64,000 bases of DNA from Heterostelium multicystogenum (taxonomy: Eukaryota; Evosea; Eumycetozoa; Acytosteliales; Acytosteliaceae). The notes beneath the pieces were generated by a model. It saw only the letters and a program-made list of their open reading frames with translations, was not told the origin of the DNA and did no database searches. Location: the NCBI GenBank assembly GCA_003667245.1, contig RCNN01000108.1, forward strand, positions 18,728 to 82,727. The letters are read 5' to 3'. Below, in pieces: positions 22,367 to 33,023 of this stretch (position 1 is its first letter; each line of letters opens with the position of its first letter). The translations under genes were made by a program, and so were the position numbers.

Positions 22367-23575
22367 TTATTTTAAAAGCTTTGATAAATGTTCAACAGTT
22401 GTATATTCATCGACGTACTCGGATTTAGTTTTAGCCATTTTGTTGAGACGCAGTGTTATATCTTTATCTAATCCCAAACGCTTGCACTCATCAATACTCT
22501 TACGATCCCCTCTTAACAGCTGAAGCAGAGTAGCCTCGCACTTCTCACACAAGATAGTTTGATGTGGATCGACATCCGAAGCTTGATTGTATCCATGAAT
22601 TAGATTGACGAGTGCCTCCAAAACACCAAATTCAATTGCTTTCGATTTGAGAGCAGGCACACCATGAAGAATCTTCTTTAAAATATGTGTTGCTTTGCTC
22701 ATTCCAGAGACTGTGTTATGAATAGAATAGGTAGTATCTACTATTTGATCGTTGGGTTGCTTCTCTGGTATGAAAATATCGACGGTCGGTGATAAAAAAT
22801 GATATGCACAACTTAACAATAACCTCCAATTTAGATTTATCAACTTTATCGATCTTGCTACCAAGTAAACCTAAAAGATTAGTAGATAGAATATTTTGTT
22901 GTGTTAATAAATCTCCATTGCTTTGGATGTATTGTTTTGCTAACTGCTCATACGTACTTGAAATTAATGACAAGAACTTCTCTCTGCATAGGGTATCAGT
23001 TTCAACACTTAAGAGTTGAATGGCAAGATCACCCAAGCCAATCTGTATCATGTAGTTTTGAATCGTTTCTTCATTCTGTGAAATAATTGCAAGACAATTG
23101 GTGGCTTTCTCTCTGATTTGCTTATCTTCTCCAGGCTGCTTCATGAGGTCTACGAGTATAGGGATACCACCAATCTTTATATAGTCACCAGAGTTGTCTA
23201 TGTCTTCAATGTAAAACTCCAAAGCCTCAAGCGATGATACACGTTGACCGTTTGTGGTGTTTGGGTCGACCAGCGAGTCGTTTGATCTTCTTCATTCTCT
23301 TGGCATCGTCCTCCAAGTTGTCCATAGCCTCACGCAGCCATTCATTAGTCCTTTGGGTCTCTTTCAATAGTAGGAGAGTCTTTCAAATTAGGTGAATCCG
23401 AATGAGTCAGGCAAAACTTTAGCAAACCAGGACCGATATCCTTTGGTAATTTATATGATGACTTTGCAACAGGTTTATTTGTTTCATTTTTATGTATATT
23501 ATTTGACTGTTGTTGTTGTTGTTGTTGTTGCTCTTGCTCAGCATTCTTTGGCTTAATAGGTGCACCTAAATACAT
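22367..23575 (-). CDS. Fes1 / HspBP1-like Hsp70 nucleotide exchange factor
   Basis: Armadillo-type protein that releases ADP from cytosolic Hsp70. The N-terminus has a Gln run, then GPGLLKFCLTHSDS, like the Fes1 LLKWS start. NEWLREAMDNLEDDAKRMKKI follows at 23340-23280 and matches the family's EWL...A(M/L) helix. The armadillo part has LEFYIEDIDNSGDYIKIGGI, ILVDLMKQPGEDKQIREKA and TNCLAIISQNEETIQNYMIQ. The last part (22864-22367) has HILKKILHGVPALKSKAIEFG and ends EHLSKLLK. Frames change near 23345, 23275 and 22800, so the gene is read in four pieces. It is head-to-head with an Hsp110 gene, another Hsp70 exchange factor. Confidence 0.8.
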
Positions 23576-25012
23576 GATTTATCTCTCTATTTGATATATC
23601 TAAATTATTATGTATTAACTATATACTATAGTATTGTTATTATTATTGTTGTTATTATTAATGGATACAACTAGAACTAATCTTACTTATTTTTTATTTT
23701 GAATTGAAAAATAAGTAGTTTATCTAGTCAGTGAAATGTGAGTGTTAAGTAGTGTAGAATATTATTGTGACAAAGTTATCAATATATTTTGAAATCTCTT
23801 ATTGGTTTAATTCATTCATTCATTTATCCATGAATTCAGTCATTCATCCAGAGAAACTTAATAAATAGGTCGTATAGATCTTCATTTTCGTTTTCACAAA
23901 TTTCATTTACATTAACATGAAATCTAATTGAAAAATGCTCGAAATTTAAATTAGAAATAAACCCCAAACCCCATACAAGTATTTTTTCCATTTTTACACT
24001 TCAAAGTTTAAGGTCATACCTTTTTATCTTATTTACAGGATATCTAATATATTAGTTTTAAAAGTTATAAATATCATTCACTATTATTAATCAATAATAA
24101 TAACAAAAATGATAAATTGATAATTGGTTAATTGTAGTTGATTTGATTACTTGATGAATCATGAGTGAAACTTATACTATAAATGACTAATAATAAAAAT
24201 CAACTCAAATTTGAAATGAATAATTCGGAAACTCAAGGTATAATACTAGACTAGTTGTTTAATTCTCAAATAAATGGATTAAATGTATAACTCATTATTA
24301 AGGTTGGTACTTGTTGTTTTTGTTTTGTTTTGGTTTTTTTTTTTTTTTTTTTTTTTTGCAAAAGAAACGAAAGATGAAACAAGTAAGAACCAACCATATG
24401 AGTATGTATGTATGTACATTTCTTTTATTGGATATCCAGAAATGTTATTGTTATTCTGTTTTCATATGAAAATATCCTTTTTTAATACTCTAAAACACCA
24501 AGTTAAAGTTCTTATTCCAAAAAAACACAAAAAACAAAAAAACAAATTTGATCTGGTGAAATACCAAATTTCGCAAAAATTTCTAGCGGATCTCTATAGA
24601 ATTTCAATGCATTTTCCAATAGTTCTGGTCAACTTTTGAATTAAAAATTTTAGTTAATATTTTTCGTTTTTTTTCAGTGTTTTTCTTTTTATTAAGTGGT
24701 GAAGATAGCAGAAATCATAATAATAATATATATATAAACTAGAAAATATAATAATCCATTATTATTAACATATATTATTATTATTTATATTTATATTTAT
24801 ATTTGATAGAGAATATTACTACAACTCTCAATCAATCAATCACATTCAATTTATTAAATCTTTAAAATCATTAATAGTTAATTCAATTAATTATTTTTAT
24901 ATTTCACAATTTATATATTAATATTTTATATAAAATTATAAATAACCTATTAGTTTAGTTTAGTTTAGTTTAGATTTAATTTTAAAAAAGTCATATAATA
25001 TAAATAAACAGA
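23576..25012. other. 1.4 kb region between divergent Fes1-like and Hsp110 genes
   Basis: AT-rich with a 24-nt T run at 24334-24357. The 118-codon frame at 24283-24639 is driven by the T run and Lys/Phe codons and is not called. I looked for clean heat-shock elements (nGAAn triplets in alternating orientation) and found none I would defend. Confidence 0.5.
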
Positions 25013-27447
25013 ATGTTTGTCGTTGGATTTGATTTTGGTACAAAACAATGCACAATTGCAGTTGCACAAAAAGGAGGTGTCGATGTTTATTGCCAATGAA
25101 GTATCGAATCGTCTTACTCCATCCTTGGTTTCCTATGGTGAGAAGGAAAGATATCTTGGTGAGCCAGCCCTTACCAATGTAAGTATAATAATTTTTGATA
25201 ATTCATTTTTCAAAAATAATAAAAATAATTAATTCCCATATATACTAATATTTATTCTTTTCTTTTCTTTTCTTTTCTTTTGAATCCTATTAAATAGCAA
25301 TTAAGAAATATTAGAAATACTATTACAAATATTAAAAGATTCATTGGTGTCAACTTCAAAGATGTACAAACGAATTAAAGTCAGAGTCATTCAACGCTTT
25401 CGAGTTACCAAAATGGTCCAAGTTGGATTCAATGTACAGTTGTGTGGAGAACCACGTCAAGTCAGTGCAGTCGCTGCATTGGGTAGTTTGTTGGGTAAAT
25501 TAAAGAGAACCACAGAGGCCTTCGCCAAGGCTCCAGTCAGAGAGGTCGTAGTTTTCAGTGCCAGTCTTCTGGAATGAGTACCAGAGACGTGCTCTCTTGG
25601 ATGCTGGTACCATCGCCGTTTGAATATCACTCGTTTGATCAACGAAACCACCGCCACCGCACTTTCATACGGTATTTACAAGGATTTGCCAGAGACAGAT
25701 CCATTGAAGGTCCTCTTTATCGACGTTGGTGACAGCGCAACTACAGTCTCTGCTGTCGATTTCAAAAAGGGACAACTCCAAGTCAAGGCAGTTGCCTACG
25801 AGAAGGATGTTGGTGGACGTAACTTTGACTTGACTCTACTCAAGTATTGGGCCAACGAATTCAAGCAGACCTACAAGATTGATATCTATGAGAACAAGAA
25901 GGCTTTGATTCGTACTCAACAAGCCTGCGAAAAATTGAAGAAGATGTTGTCCTCCAACTTTGAGGCACCCATCTCTATCGACTCTTTGATGGACGACAAG
26001 GGACGTCAAAGGAAAAATGAATCGTGATCAATTCGAAGAGTTGATCAAAAACGATCTCGAAGCCATTTTGGTCCCAGTCAAGAAGGTTTTGGAAGCCACC
26101 GGCCTTACCCCAGACCAATTTAACTCAATTGAAATTACTGGTGGTGGAACTCGTTCCACCTCTGTCCAAAAGAAATTGGTAGAATTTTTGGGTCGTGATC
26201 TCTCCAAGACCATCAACTCTGAAGAGTCTGTATGCAGAGGTTGTGCCCTTCAATGCGCCATGATGTCACCAGTTTTCAAGGTACGTCAATTCGCTGTTAA
26301 CGAAATCGCCTCCTACCCAATCCAAGTCCAATACAAGTCTGCCTCTGGTGAACAAAACCTCCAAGTCTTCAACACTCTCAGTGCAGTCCCAACCGCCAAG
26401 CCAATCCGTTTCTCATTCCCAATCACCAAGCCAGAGCCATTCCAATTGTTGGTCACCGCCCCATACGGAACTCTCCAGACCATCACAGTTAACAACGTAC
26501 CAGCCTTCACCAACAAAACAACTGTCAAGGCTCGTGTATGGTTGGATGTCCATGGTATTTTCCACCTCGACGAAGTTAAATTGGTTGAAACACTCCCAGA
26601 AGAACCAGCCGAGCCAAAGGAAGACACCAAGATGGAGGATACCAATCAACAACATGAAGAAAAGAAGGAAGAAGTAAAGAAGGTCAAGGTAAAGGAAACC
26701 CCACTCGAATACAACACTGTCATCCCATACCAAGACAAGGCTGAACTCCAAAGAGAAGTTGAAGAGGAAGGTAGAATGCACGCTTCAGATTGTTTGGCAA
26801 GTGAAACTGCCGACAAAAAGAACGCCTTGGAGTCATACATTTATGACATGCGTTCAAAGCTTTCCGATGTTCTCAAACCATTCGCCACCGAGCAAGAGTC
26901 AACCAAATTGGCCTCTATGCTTACTGAGGCTGAAGACTGGCTCTACGGAGAAGGTGAAGATGCCACCAAATCTATATACGTAGCCAAGCTCGATGAGCTC
27001 CAAAAGATTGGAAATCCAATTGAAAAGCGTCGTTTGGATCGTGAGCAATACCCAGAGGCCATCGAAAACCTCCGTCAAACCGCTTCCTTCTATAAGCATG
27101 CCGCCACCACAGAAAACGAAAAATACGACCACATTCCAAAGGAAGACAAAGAAAAGATCGCTGTAGAATCTGACCAATTGGTTCAATGGGCTGAATCATT
27201 GGTCGCCAAAGAACAAAGCATTCCAAAGAACCAAAACTGTAGCATCAACATTGCCGAAGTTAACACCAAGCGTCACCAATTTGAGACCATGGCCAAGCAA
27301 ATCCTGAGCAAACCAAAGCCAGCTCCACCAAAGCCACAGACACCACCAGCTCAACCAACCACTCCAAACCCAGAGCCAGCTCAACCAGAGAAGCCAGCTG
27401 AAACTCAACAACCACCAGCTCAAGATTCAAGTATGGAATGTGATTAA
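25013..27447 (+). CDS. Hsp110 / Hsp88-type chaperone (HSP70 superfamily)
   Basis: Cytosolic Hsp70 partner that acts as exchange factor and holdase. Exon 1 is 25013-25178, exon 2 starts at 25298 after an intron with a TTTTC repeat tract. Domain order: ATPase (MFVVGFDFGTKQCTIAVAQ; ANEVSNRLTPS; NITRLINETTATALSYGIYK; LFIDVGDSATTVS; IEITGGGTRSTSVQK), then the beta-sandwich, an acidic and lysine-rich loop (KMEDTNQQHEEKKEEVKK) and a helical C-domain ending in a Pro-rich tail. The long loop and C-domain distinguish Hsp110 from Hsp70. Frame breaks occur near 25085, 25375, 25575-25620 and 26005 (one extra G before D-V-K-G-K-M-N-R-D). All lie within conserved sequence. Confidence 0.92.
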
Positions 27448-27589
27448 ATAATAAAATATAATACAAATATATATATTAAACTTTAATCAATATTACATTT
27501 TTATTTTAATATGACAAATTTGTTGTTAATTGTATTAAAAATTTACAAGTCAAAGCAGTTTCTTTAACTATTGACTTTACTACACTATC

Positions 27590-29032
27590 TCAGAAATTTG
27601 GGTCATCGCCAAAAATTGAGTTATCCAATAACATAATATTTCTATTGTTATTATTGCTATTTCTTATGCTATTTCCAGTATTATTATTTACAATATTATT
27701 TCTATTGTTATTAGTTGTACTGTTTATATTGGTGGGATTTGGAGTTGGATTTGGACTTCGGTTGGAAATTGTTGGATTTGAATGTACAGGTGTTTGTACA
27801 TGTACCCTATCATTGTTAGGCTGATTAGAGTAATTTGTAATATTATTATTGCTTCTGTTTATATTAGTTGTTGTTGTTGTTGTTTGATTTTCAAAAGAAT
27901 GGTTAGGGTTGGCTGTTTGTTCATTTTCGGGATTAGGAAGCCCAATTCTACTTGGTGCTTGTCTTTGAGCTCTCAGTGTACTGCTGTTAATCAATGGTGC
28001 ACTTATTAATTCTGTATTGTCATTGGAGCTATCGTTTTCTTCATTGTTAATTGATTTCTTTTGTTTATAGTCAATAGGGTTATTATTTCTCCGATTTGAT
28101 GTGAGTCTTTCTTGACTGTTATTTCCTGTATTATATGATCTGTTATCATTTGAGTTTGTCCTTGTATTGTTATTGAGTCTAATGTTATCATTTCTACCAT
28201 TATTATTATCGTTATTGTTTTCATTGTAGTTTGGTCTGTTTTTATTAAAGCTAGTAAAATTGCCACTATTGCTATTTCTATTATTATTATTATTGTTGTT
28301 ATTGTTATTATTATTATTGTTATTGTTATTGTTATTGTTATTGTTGTTTCTATTATTATTTTGGCTAGAGTTATCAAATGGGTCGTCACTTAGCCCTTTA
28401 AGCATTCGCTGTTGTGGTGTAAAGTAATCATTTGCATATGGCCTGGATATATTGTTTGTGGGACTTGGAGTATAATAGATTTCATAGTCAATGGTTTTCT
28501 TTTTGTGGTATTCTTCATTGATATCATCTAGGAAATCATCATTTAGGTACTTAGTCGATTTACTGAAAGTATCGTTTGTACTGTTTCTACTATTGTTGCT
28601 TCTATTATTGTTATCTCTATTATTGTCATAATTGTTACTACTACTATTATTGTTGTTGTTATAACTTTCTGGGTGTGGCTGTTTGATATGGATCTCGCTT
28701 TGGTTCACTATTATTGATGGAGAAGTTGGTGGCACATCTATAGATGTGAAAAGATCTTTCTCAAAGAATGAAGGAGGTCTATATGGCATTACAGGAAGAG
28801 GTTTTTGCGGTGTATTGATTTGTTCAGCAAGTGGTTCGATCACGGTGTTCCTTGGACGCAGGTTTATTGATTCATAGTAGTTGGTTCCTTCTGGTACACT
28901 TTCAGAATCATCAGGTTTAACTATCGAAATGATCAATCTCACAAGTATAGCTATGAATCCTATACCTATGATGCATGCTACTATGATGATAAATATAATG
29001 ATGCCATTAGCAACAGGATCGTCTGTAAACAT
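27590..29032 (-). CDS. Single-pass membrane protein with Asn-rich tail
   Basis: Single exon, 480 aa. Residues 10-40 form one strong hydrophobic segment (GIIIFIIIVACIIGIGFIAI and following), with no cleavable-looking signal, so an N-out, C-in anchor is likely. The rest is hydrophilic: a Pro-rich stretch (PQKPLPVMPYRPPSFF, with PxxP motifs), then long Asn/Arg/Ser runs, ending NIMLLDNSIFGDDPNF. No enzyme domain is seen. It could be an adaptor at a membrane; that is only inference. Confidence 0.7.
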   Translation of the reverse strand: MFTDDPVANGIIIFIIIVACIIGIGFIAILVRLIISIVKPDDSESVPEGTNYYESINLRPRNTVIEPLAEQINTPQKPLPVMPYRPPSFFEKDLFTSIDVPPTSPSIIVNQSEIHIKQPHPESYNNNNNSSSNNYDNNRDNNNRSNNSRNSTNDTFSKSTKYLNDDFLDDINEEYHKKKTIDYEIYYTPSPTNNISRPYANDYFTPQQRMLKGLSDDPFDNSSQNNNRNNNNNNNNNNNNNNNNNNNNNNNRNSNSGNFTSFNKNRPNYNENNNDNNNGRNDNIRLNNNTRTNSNDNRSYNTGNNSQERLTSNRRNNNPIDYKQKKSINNEENDSSNDNTELISAPLINSSTLRAQRQAPSRIGLPNPENEQTANPNHSFENQTTTTTTNINRSNNNITNYSNQPNNDRVHVQTPVHSNPTISNRSPNPTPNPTNINSTTNNNRNNIVNNNTGNSIRNSNNNNRNIMLLDNSIFGDDPNF

Positions 29033-29484
29033 TTTACATAAGATGTGAGTAAACTGAGGAAAAAACTTAAATGATGGAGTTTTGACAGTCCAATTTATTT
29101 TCTTCTAATGTTGAGAAAAAATATTTTAAATTAAAGTTTAAAATAAAAAAAATTTTAAAGTTTCAATTTTTATGGTTTTTTTTAAGTTTATTTATATCTC
29201 TTACGATGTGTAGGAGTGATAATTTATAATGATTTCAGTCAACCTCCGACACCTCTTCCATTAATCCCACTTTCAACAATGGTAAGATCAATGAACTGGT
29301 CATTCAACAATGTTGCAAAATCATTTGTTTTCATTTGCACTTTTGAAACTTTGTTTTGATAATATCAAGAGATCCCAGAATAATCGTTATATTTGATCAT
29401 AAAGGTTTCAAAATCCAAAAATCACTCATCTCTTTTCCAGAATTAAAAAAGTGAAAATGAGAATTTTTAAGATTTTCATATATT
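29033..29484. other. Intergenic, upstream flank of the tRNA gene
   Basis: AT-rich 5' flank of the membrane-protein gene and of the tRNA-Leu gene. No feature recognised. Confidence 0.6.
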
Positions 29485-29567
29485 GTACTCTTGGCCGAGT
29501 TGGTCTAAGGCGTCAGTTTAAGGCACTGATTTCTTCGGAAGCGTGGGTTCAAATCCCACAGAGTACA
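29485..29567 (+). tRNA. tRNA-Leu (AAG)
   Basis: Acceptor stem GTACTCT (29485-29491) pairs exactly with AGAGTAC (29560-29566); A at 29567 is the discriminator. The D-arm GGCCGAGTTGGTCTAAGGC carries the A box. The anticodon arm is TCAGT-TTAAGGC-ACTGA, giving anticodon AAG (codon CUU). A long variable arm (TTTCTTCGGAAG) marks class II. The T-arm is GTGGG-TTCAAAT-CCCAC with an intact B box. No intron. A short T-rich run follows (ATTTTAG). Confidence 0.96.
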
Positions 29568-30585
29568 TTTTAGAAAGGAATTTCCGCAAGCGGTTTAATT
29601 TTATAAATTGTTTTCGCTCTCTGTCCGACCTTTGCTTTTGGCTATGTTCTTGAAAAAAAAACAGGAAAACGGGAAAAATGAAAAAAAAAAAAAAAAAATA
29701 TATATATTTCGGACAATCACGACTGTCCCTTTGTGTCGTGAAATATATATATATATGGTACACTGTGAGGTTCTGACCCTCACCATTTATTATTTAAGTA
29801 ATAAATTATGATCCACTGGATGATTAAAAATAAAAAAAAAAAAAAAAAAAAAAAGAATAGCTGATGTGGTATGGTAGTCTGCTTGTGACGCCTTAGGTCG
29901 TGGGTTCGAATCCCGGGTTTTCCAGTTTTTCCCCATACACTTCCAGTGAACCCATGAACTTTCAAGTCTGTATGATACCATCCCGCCATGAAGAATATGT
30001 AAATTGACAAGCGAAGCCCTCAACTACGTAAACCATTGGTGTACTCTTAAAATCTTCTGTCGCTTCGAAATACTTAACAGTCCACTGTTGAAACACCTTG
30101 CTCCAAATAATAATAGGCAGTCATGCCTCTATAAAATGATGGTCATCACAACCGGCCTGTGGTTGTAAAAAGAAATCTGTAGGCTTCTAAACCCTACCTT
30201 AAATAAACAACTGTATGGTTATAACAACAAAAAAAAAAAAAAAAAACAAAAATCTCTGTCCCCACCAGGCTGATGCAGGCAGCTTAGATGTGGAGGTACA
30301 GAATACTGCTTGTGCATAGAAATCATGGGTTAGCCTCACCATGTCGACTCTCATTGGCCGTCGTTAGAACTTAACCTAATTGAACAAGAGAAAATCTGCA
30401 GAAGGCGTGACTTTGACACTACGACGCTACCCCCTTGCCTCATTCTCATCTTTGGTAGATAGCATCATTTTAGTTCCTCAAGATACAAACTCTCAGTTGT
30501 TAATCAACTTGATGGTTCCGGTCGATGGATCCAATTAAATAAAGCTTAATACTTCTTTTATTACCTCCTTAAAAAAAAAAAAAAA
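29568..30585 (+). mobile_element. Cluster of poly(A)-ended, tRNA-like repeat units downstream of tRNA-Leu
   Basis: Directly downstream of the tRNA lie segments that each end in an A-rich tract: about 29568-29697, 29698-29854, 29855-30246 and 30247-30585. The third opens with a tRNA-like head having A-box-like (29867-29877) and consensus B-box (29903-29913) sequence. The fourth contains a diverged version of the same head (30287-30340). A-tails plus polymerase III boxes are hallmarks of SINEs or retroposed tRNAs. No reverse transcriptase or clear target-site duplication was seen. Insertion near tRNA genes is known for dictyostelid TRE retrotransposons, which may have supplied the machinery (inference). 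Confidence 0.55.
29860..29930 (+). other. tRNA-like sequence with polymerase III boxes
   Basis: A-box-like TGGTATGGTAG (29867-29877) and perfect B box GGTTCGAATCC (29903-29913) at normal tRNA spacing. A TTTTT run at 29926-29930 could end transcription. The acceptor ends do not pair well, and neither possible anticodon stem is canonical, so it is a decayed tRNA or SINE head rather than a working tRNA. Confidence 0.65.
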
Positions 30586-30732
30586 GCTTTTATACATTCC
30601 AATGACTCCAACTTCAAGAAATCATCTTAACAAACCTGTATGCTATTGCGATATCTTTCATATGACGTTGTCCAAGATTGACCAAATAAATGAATGAACT
30701 CTGAGAGCAACAATGTAGATTTCAATGAATTA

Positions 30733-32120
30733 TTAATCCAATCCTAGTCTTTGTTTTATTTTATTGATTAAATCAGTCTCATTTTTTAGACCTGCTGTAG
30801 GCTTAATATTTAGTAGTGTACATAGTTGCTCCAACTCTTCTCGACTATAATTATTATTGAAATCTTGTTAGTTGAAATCATTACCTATAGGTATTATATT
30901 TAGGAATCTACGATAGATATAATAATTACCTGGAAATACCATTGTTGAAATTGATATTAAAAAAAAGGAGTGAATTTTCCAAGCATTTTCTTTGATTTCA
31001 ACTTGGAGTGTATTTCCAAATTATTCTTCTTGATCTCAAACATAGTTTTGGATCCATCTATTCTCTCTGAGCGATCAAACAGATATCTGTCCTTCACCAA
31101 TTCCAGTTTTATATCGGTATACTTTTCTATTTTATTGGATACTAAATGTAAAAGATATATTAATTTAGTTCATTGATCCTGGATATTTCTGGAATACATA
31201 CAATATGATACAAATTGATCTTCATTGCCTGGCAACTTCAGTACATTACCATTGTTTATGCTATTTGGCTGCCTAGACTGTTGTGGCGTTGTTTTAAACG
31301 CATTTCTAAGCTGATTGGTTATTAACAATGAACAGTTGGAATGCTTAATATGGTCTGACAGTTGAGATAGAGCATCATCTAACCATTTATATTTGATAGA
31401 AGCAGTATTGCTGCTTTCTAGTTGATCCTGTGGAATTAGTCCTGCAAGACTATCAATAACAATAATATTAAACAGCTTTTGCTTCAGTGATTTAGTAACT
31501 ATATCTATTGCTTGCTCTGCATATCTAGGCTGCGAAATGAATGCTCTATTTAGATCTACGCCGAGTGTCGAGGCCCAGTCGTAGCTGAATGAGTTTTCAG
31601 TATCAATGAATAGAGATGTTGCCGATGGATCCACCTTTTGGAGACATGAAATGAGATGAAGTGCAAAAGTCGACTTTCCACTCGATGACTCACCACTGAT
31701 CTCTGTGATATGATTCTTAGGGATGCCACCTATTCCCAACTGATAGTCAAGTGACAGAACTCCACTCGAAATAACATCCAGCTTTTCAAACTCACCAAGC
31801 TCATACCAAGATGTATCATATGATTTGTATTGCTGATCACTATCTTCCTCGTCTTCTTCATTCTCATTGTCTTTACTTCTATTCCGATAAATCCTTCTAT
31901 CTATCTCATTCTTTTGTTTTGACAATCGAAGCTTCTCGCTCTCACTCAATTTGGATAGTGCACCTTTATTTACAATGACATTTGTTGGCTGACTTGAATA
32001 CAATCTAGAACCAGAGCTAATAGTTCTGCGACTGCCTAAGAGAAATATTTTATTTGTAATCATAATACAACATAAGTTCAATTTGTGAAATTGATTGTGT
32101 GTGAGATCAGATGTCAGCAT
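30733..32120 (-). CDS. recA: Mitochondrial RecA-type recombinase
   Basis: Bacterial-type RecA, expected to act in mitochondrial DNA recombination and repair. Exon 1 is 32120-31202, exon 2 starts at 31141; they join in phase (F-V-S-Y-L-S-N-K). The N-terminus (ITNKIFLLGSRRTISSGSRL, also with a second ATG at 32063) is a basic, Ser-rich presequence. Core motifs: GIGGIPKNHITEISGESSSG with Walker A GESSSGKS, SLFIDTENSFS, YAEQAIDIV, IIVIDSLAGLIP (Walker B) and LLITNQLRNAF. Exon 2 continues with IKLELVKDRYLFD. A stop is reached at 30957 after an A/T run, but an in-frame, spliceable segment at 30844-30733 encodes SREELEQLCTLLNIKPTAG, which looks like a SAP-type C-terminus; a frame error near 30960 would join it. 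Confidence 0.85.
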
Positions 32121-32281
32121 TTGGGTCCACCAAATTTTAAAATAAATCTTAAAAAAGGATTATTAATATTATGACAGTAGATTACAAGGAACAGTTTCAG
32201 TTGACTGAGGTCTTATCAAATAGTTATACAGTTGATTGAGTTTAGTTTGCAATATAAATAGTATAAAAGTTTGGTTGAAGA

Positions 32282-33023
32282 TCAAGTATCTTCAAATGGT
32301 ACTATACAAGAATCTCTACATGTTTCGCAAGTGCAAAGATGTGAACATGGGATAATGCTGCCATTGTATCCTTTCTCTTCGTTGTAGATAAAAGTAAGCT
32401 TGAAGTTTGGAGCTAAGAGAGTGAATACACCAGAGAAAAACTCTTGATAGGTTGGGAAAAGTAGATAGGAAGGCGGTTCTCCACTAATTTGGGTATCACG
32501 ACAGGAGTTATAAAGACCCTCTGCAAATCTTGGAGTGAGGTAATAGTCTATTGAAATTATCTGGTCATCGTTGTGGTCAACTTCGGATGGGACCACATGT
32601 GTACTTTGGTAGGGACTGCATAAAGCAGCGCACCACAGTTGTCTGATGTTAATCATGCAGGAGGTGCATTCCTCAAACATCTGATTTGTAAACTTTATAT
32701 GGTTCGCCAAAAGTGTGCTTTGGGCATATGTACAGCATACTTCTGTCGAATAGGATTGATCAAATTGACAAGTTCCCGGTGCTATTGGTGGATTTGGCTG
32801 AGATGAAGTTAGAACTTCCAAGTCAACGTTATGATTTGATATGATATCAATTACATACAACAAAAGGAAGGGAATCACTAACAAAAAAACTAGAACTTGA
32901 CTCTTTCATCGAGCAGCCCATCGCCGGTGGTCTCGAGACTGGGCTATATGAAGATGTCGACGAGGCAAATAGTAGTGGATAAAGATATACAAACACCAAA
33001 AGGTGGACAAAATACATTTTCAT
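32282..33023 (-). CDS. Secreted protein made only of an NPC1 N-terminal sterol-binding domain
   Basis: Exons 33023-32883 and 32797-32282 join in phase 0 (GTTAGT...CAG) to give 218 aa. Residues 1-20 (MKMYFVHLLVFVYLYPLLFA) are a signal peptide. The body has the NPC1 N-domain Cys pattern: TCQFDQSYSTEVCCTYAQ, CTSCMINIRQLWCAALCSP with the QS that follows, an FAEGLYNSCRD segment and the closing CSHLCTCETCRDSC, which corresponds to the Cys-rich end of the NPC1 N-domain. The stop follows at once. The 13 membrane segments of full NPC1 are absent and no coding DNA follows before RecA. In NPC1 this domain binds cholesterol in the lysosome lumen. Here it may be a soluble sterol carrier like NPC2 (inference). 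Confidence 0.8.

Noticed and set aside
24283..24639. 118-codon plus-strand open frame between Fes1-like and Hsp110 genes
   Set aside because: It is driven by a 24-nt T run and AAA/TTT codons, has no recognisable motif, and lies in AT-rich upstream DNA.
23576..25012. Heat-shock elements in the divergent Fes1-like/Hsp110 promoter
   Set aside because: Scattered GAA and TTC triplets exist but no three alternating units at 5-bp spacing were found by eye.
28263..28400. Possible separate gene in the ITITITI-like frame opposite the Asn run
   Set aside because: It is the shifted-frame shadow of the AAT repeat inside the Asn-rich membrane-protein gene.
29860..29930. A second functional tRNA
   Set aside because: A and B boxes are present but the acceptor and anticodon stems do not pair, so it was called tRNA-like only.
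29780..30023. Peptides with RTHDL or DSNPRP-type motifs on the minus strand
   Set aside because: These are the classic false translations of a tRNA-like B-box region; the DNA is a tRNA-derived repeat, not a gene.
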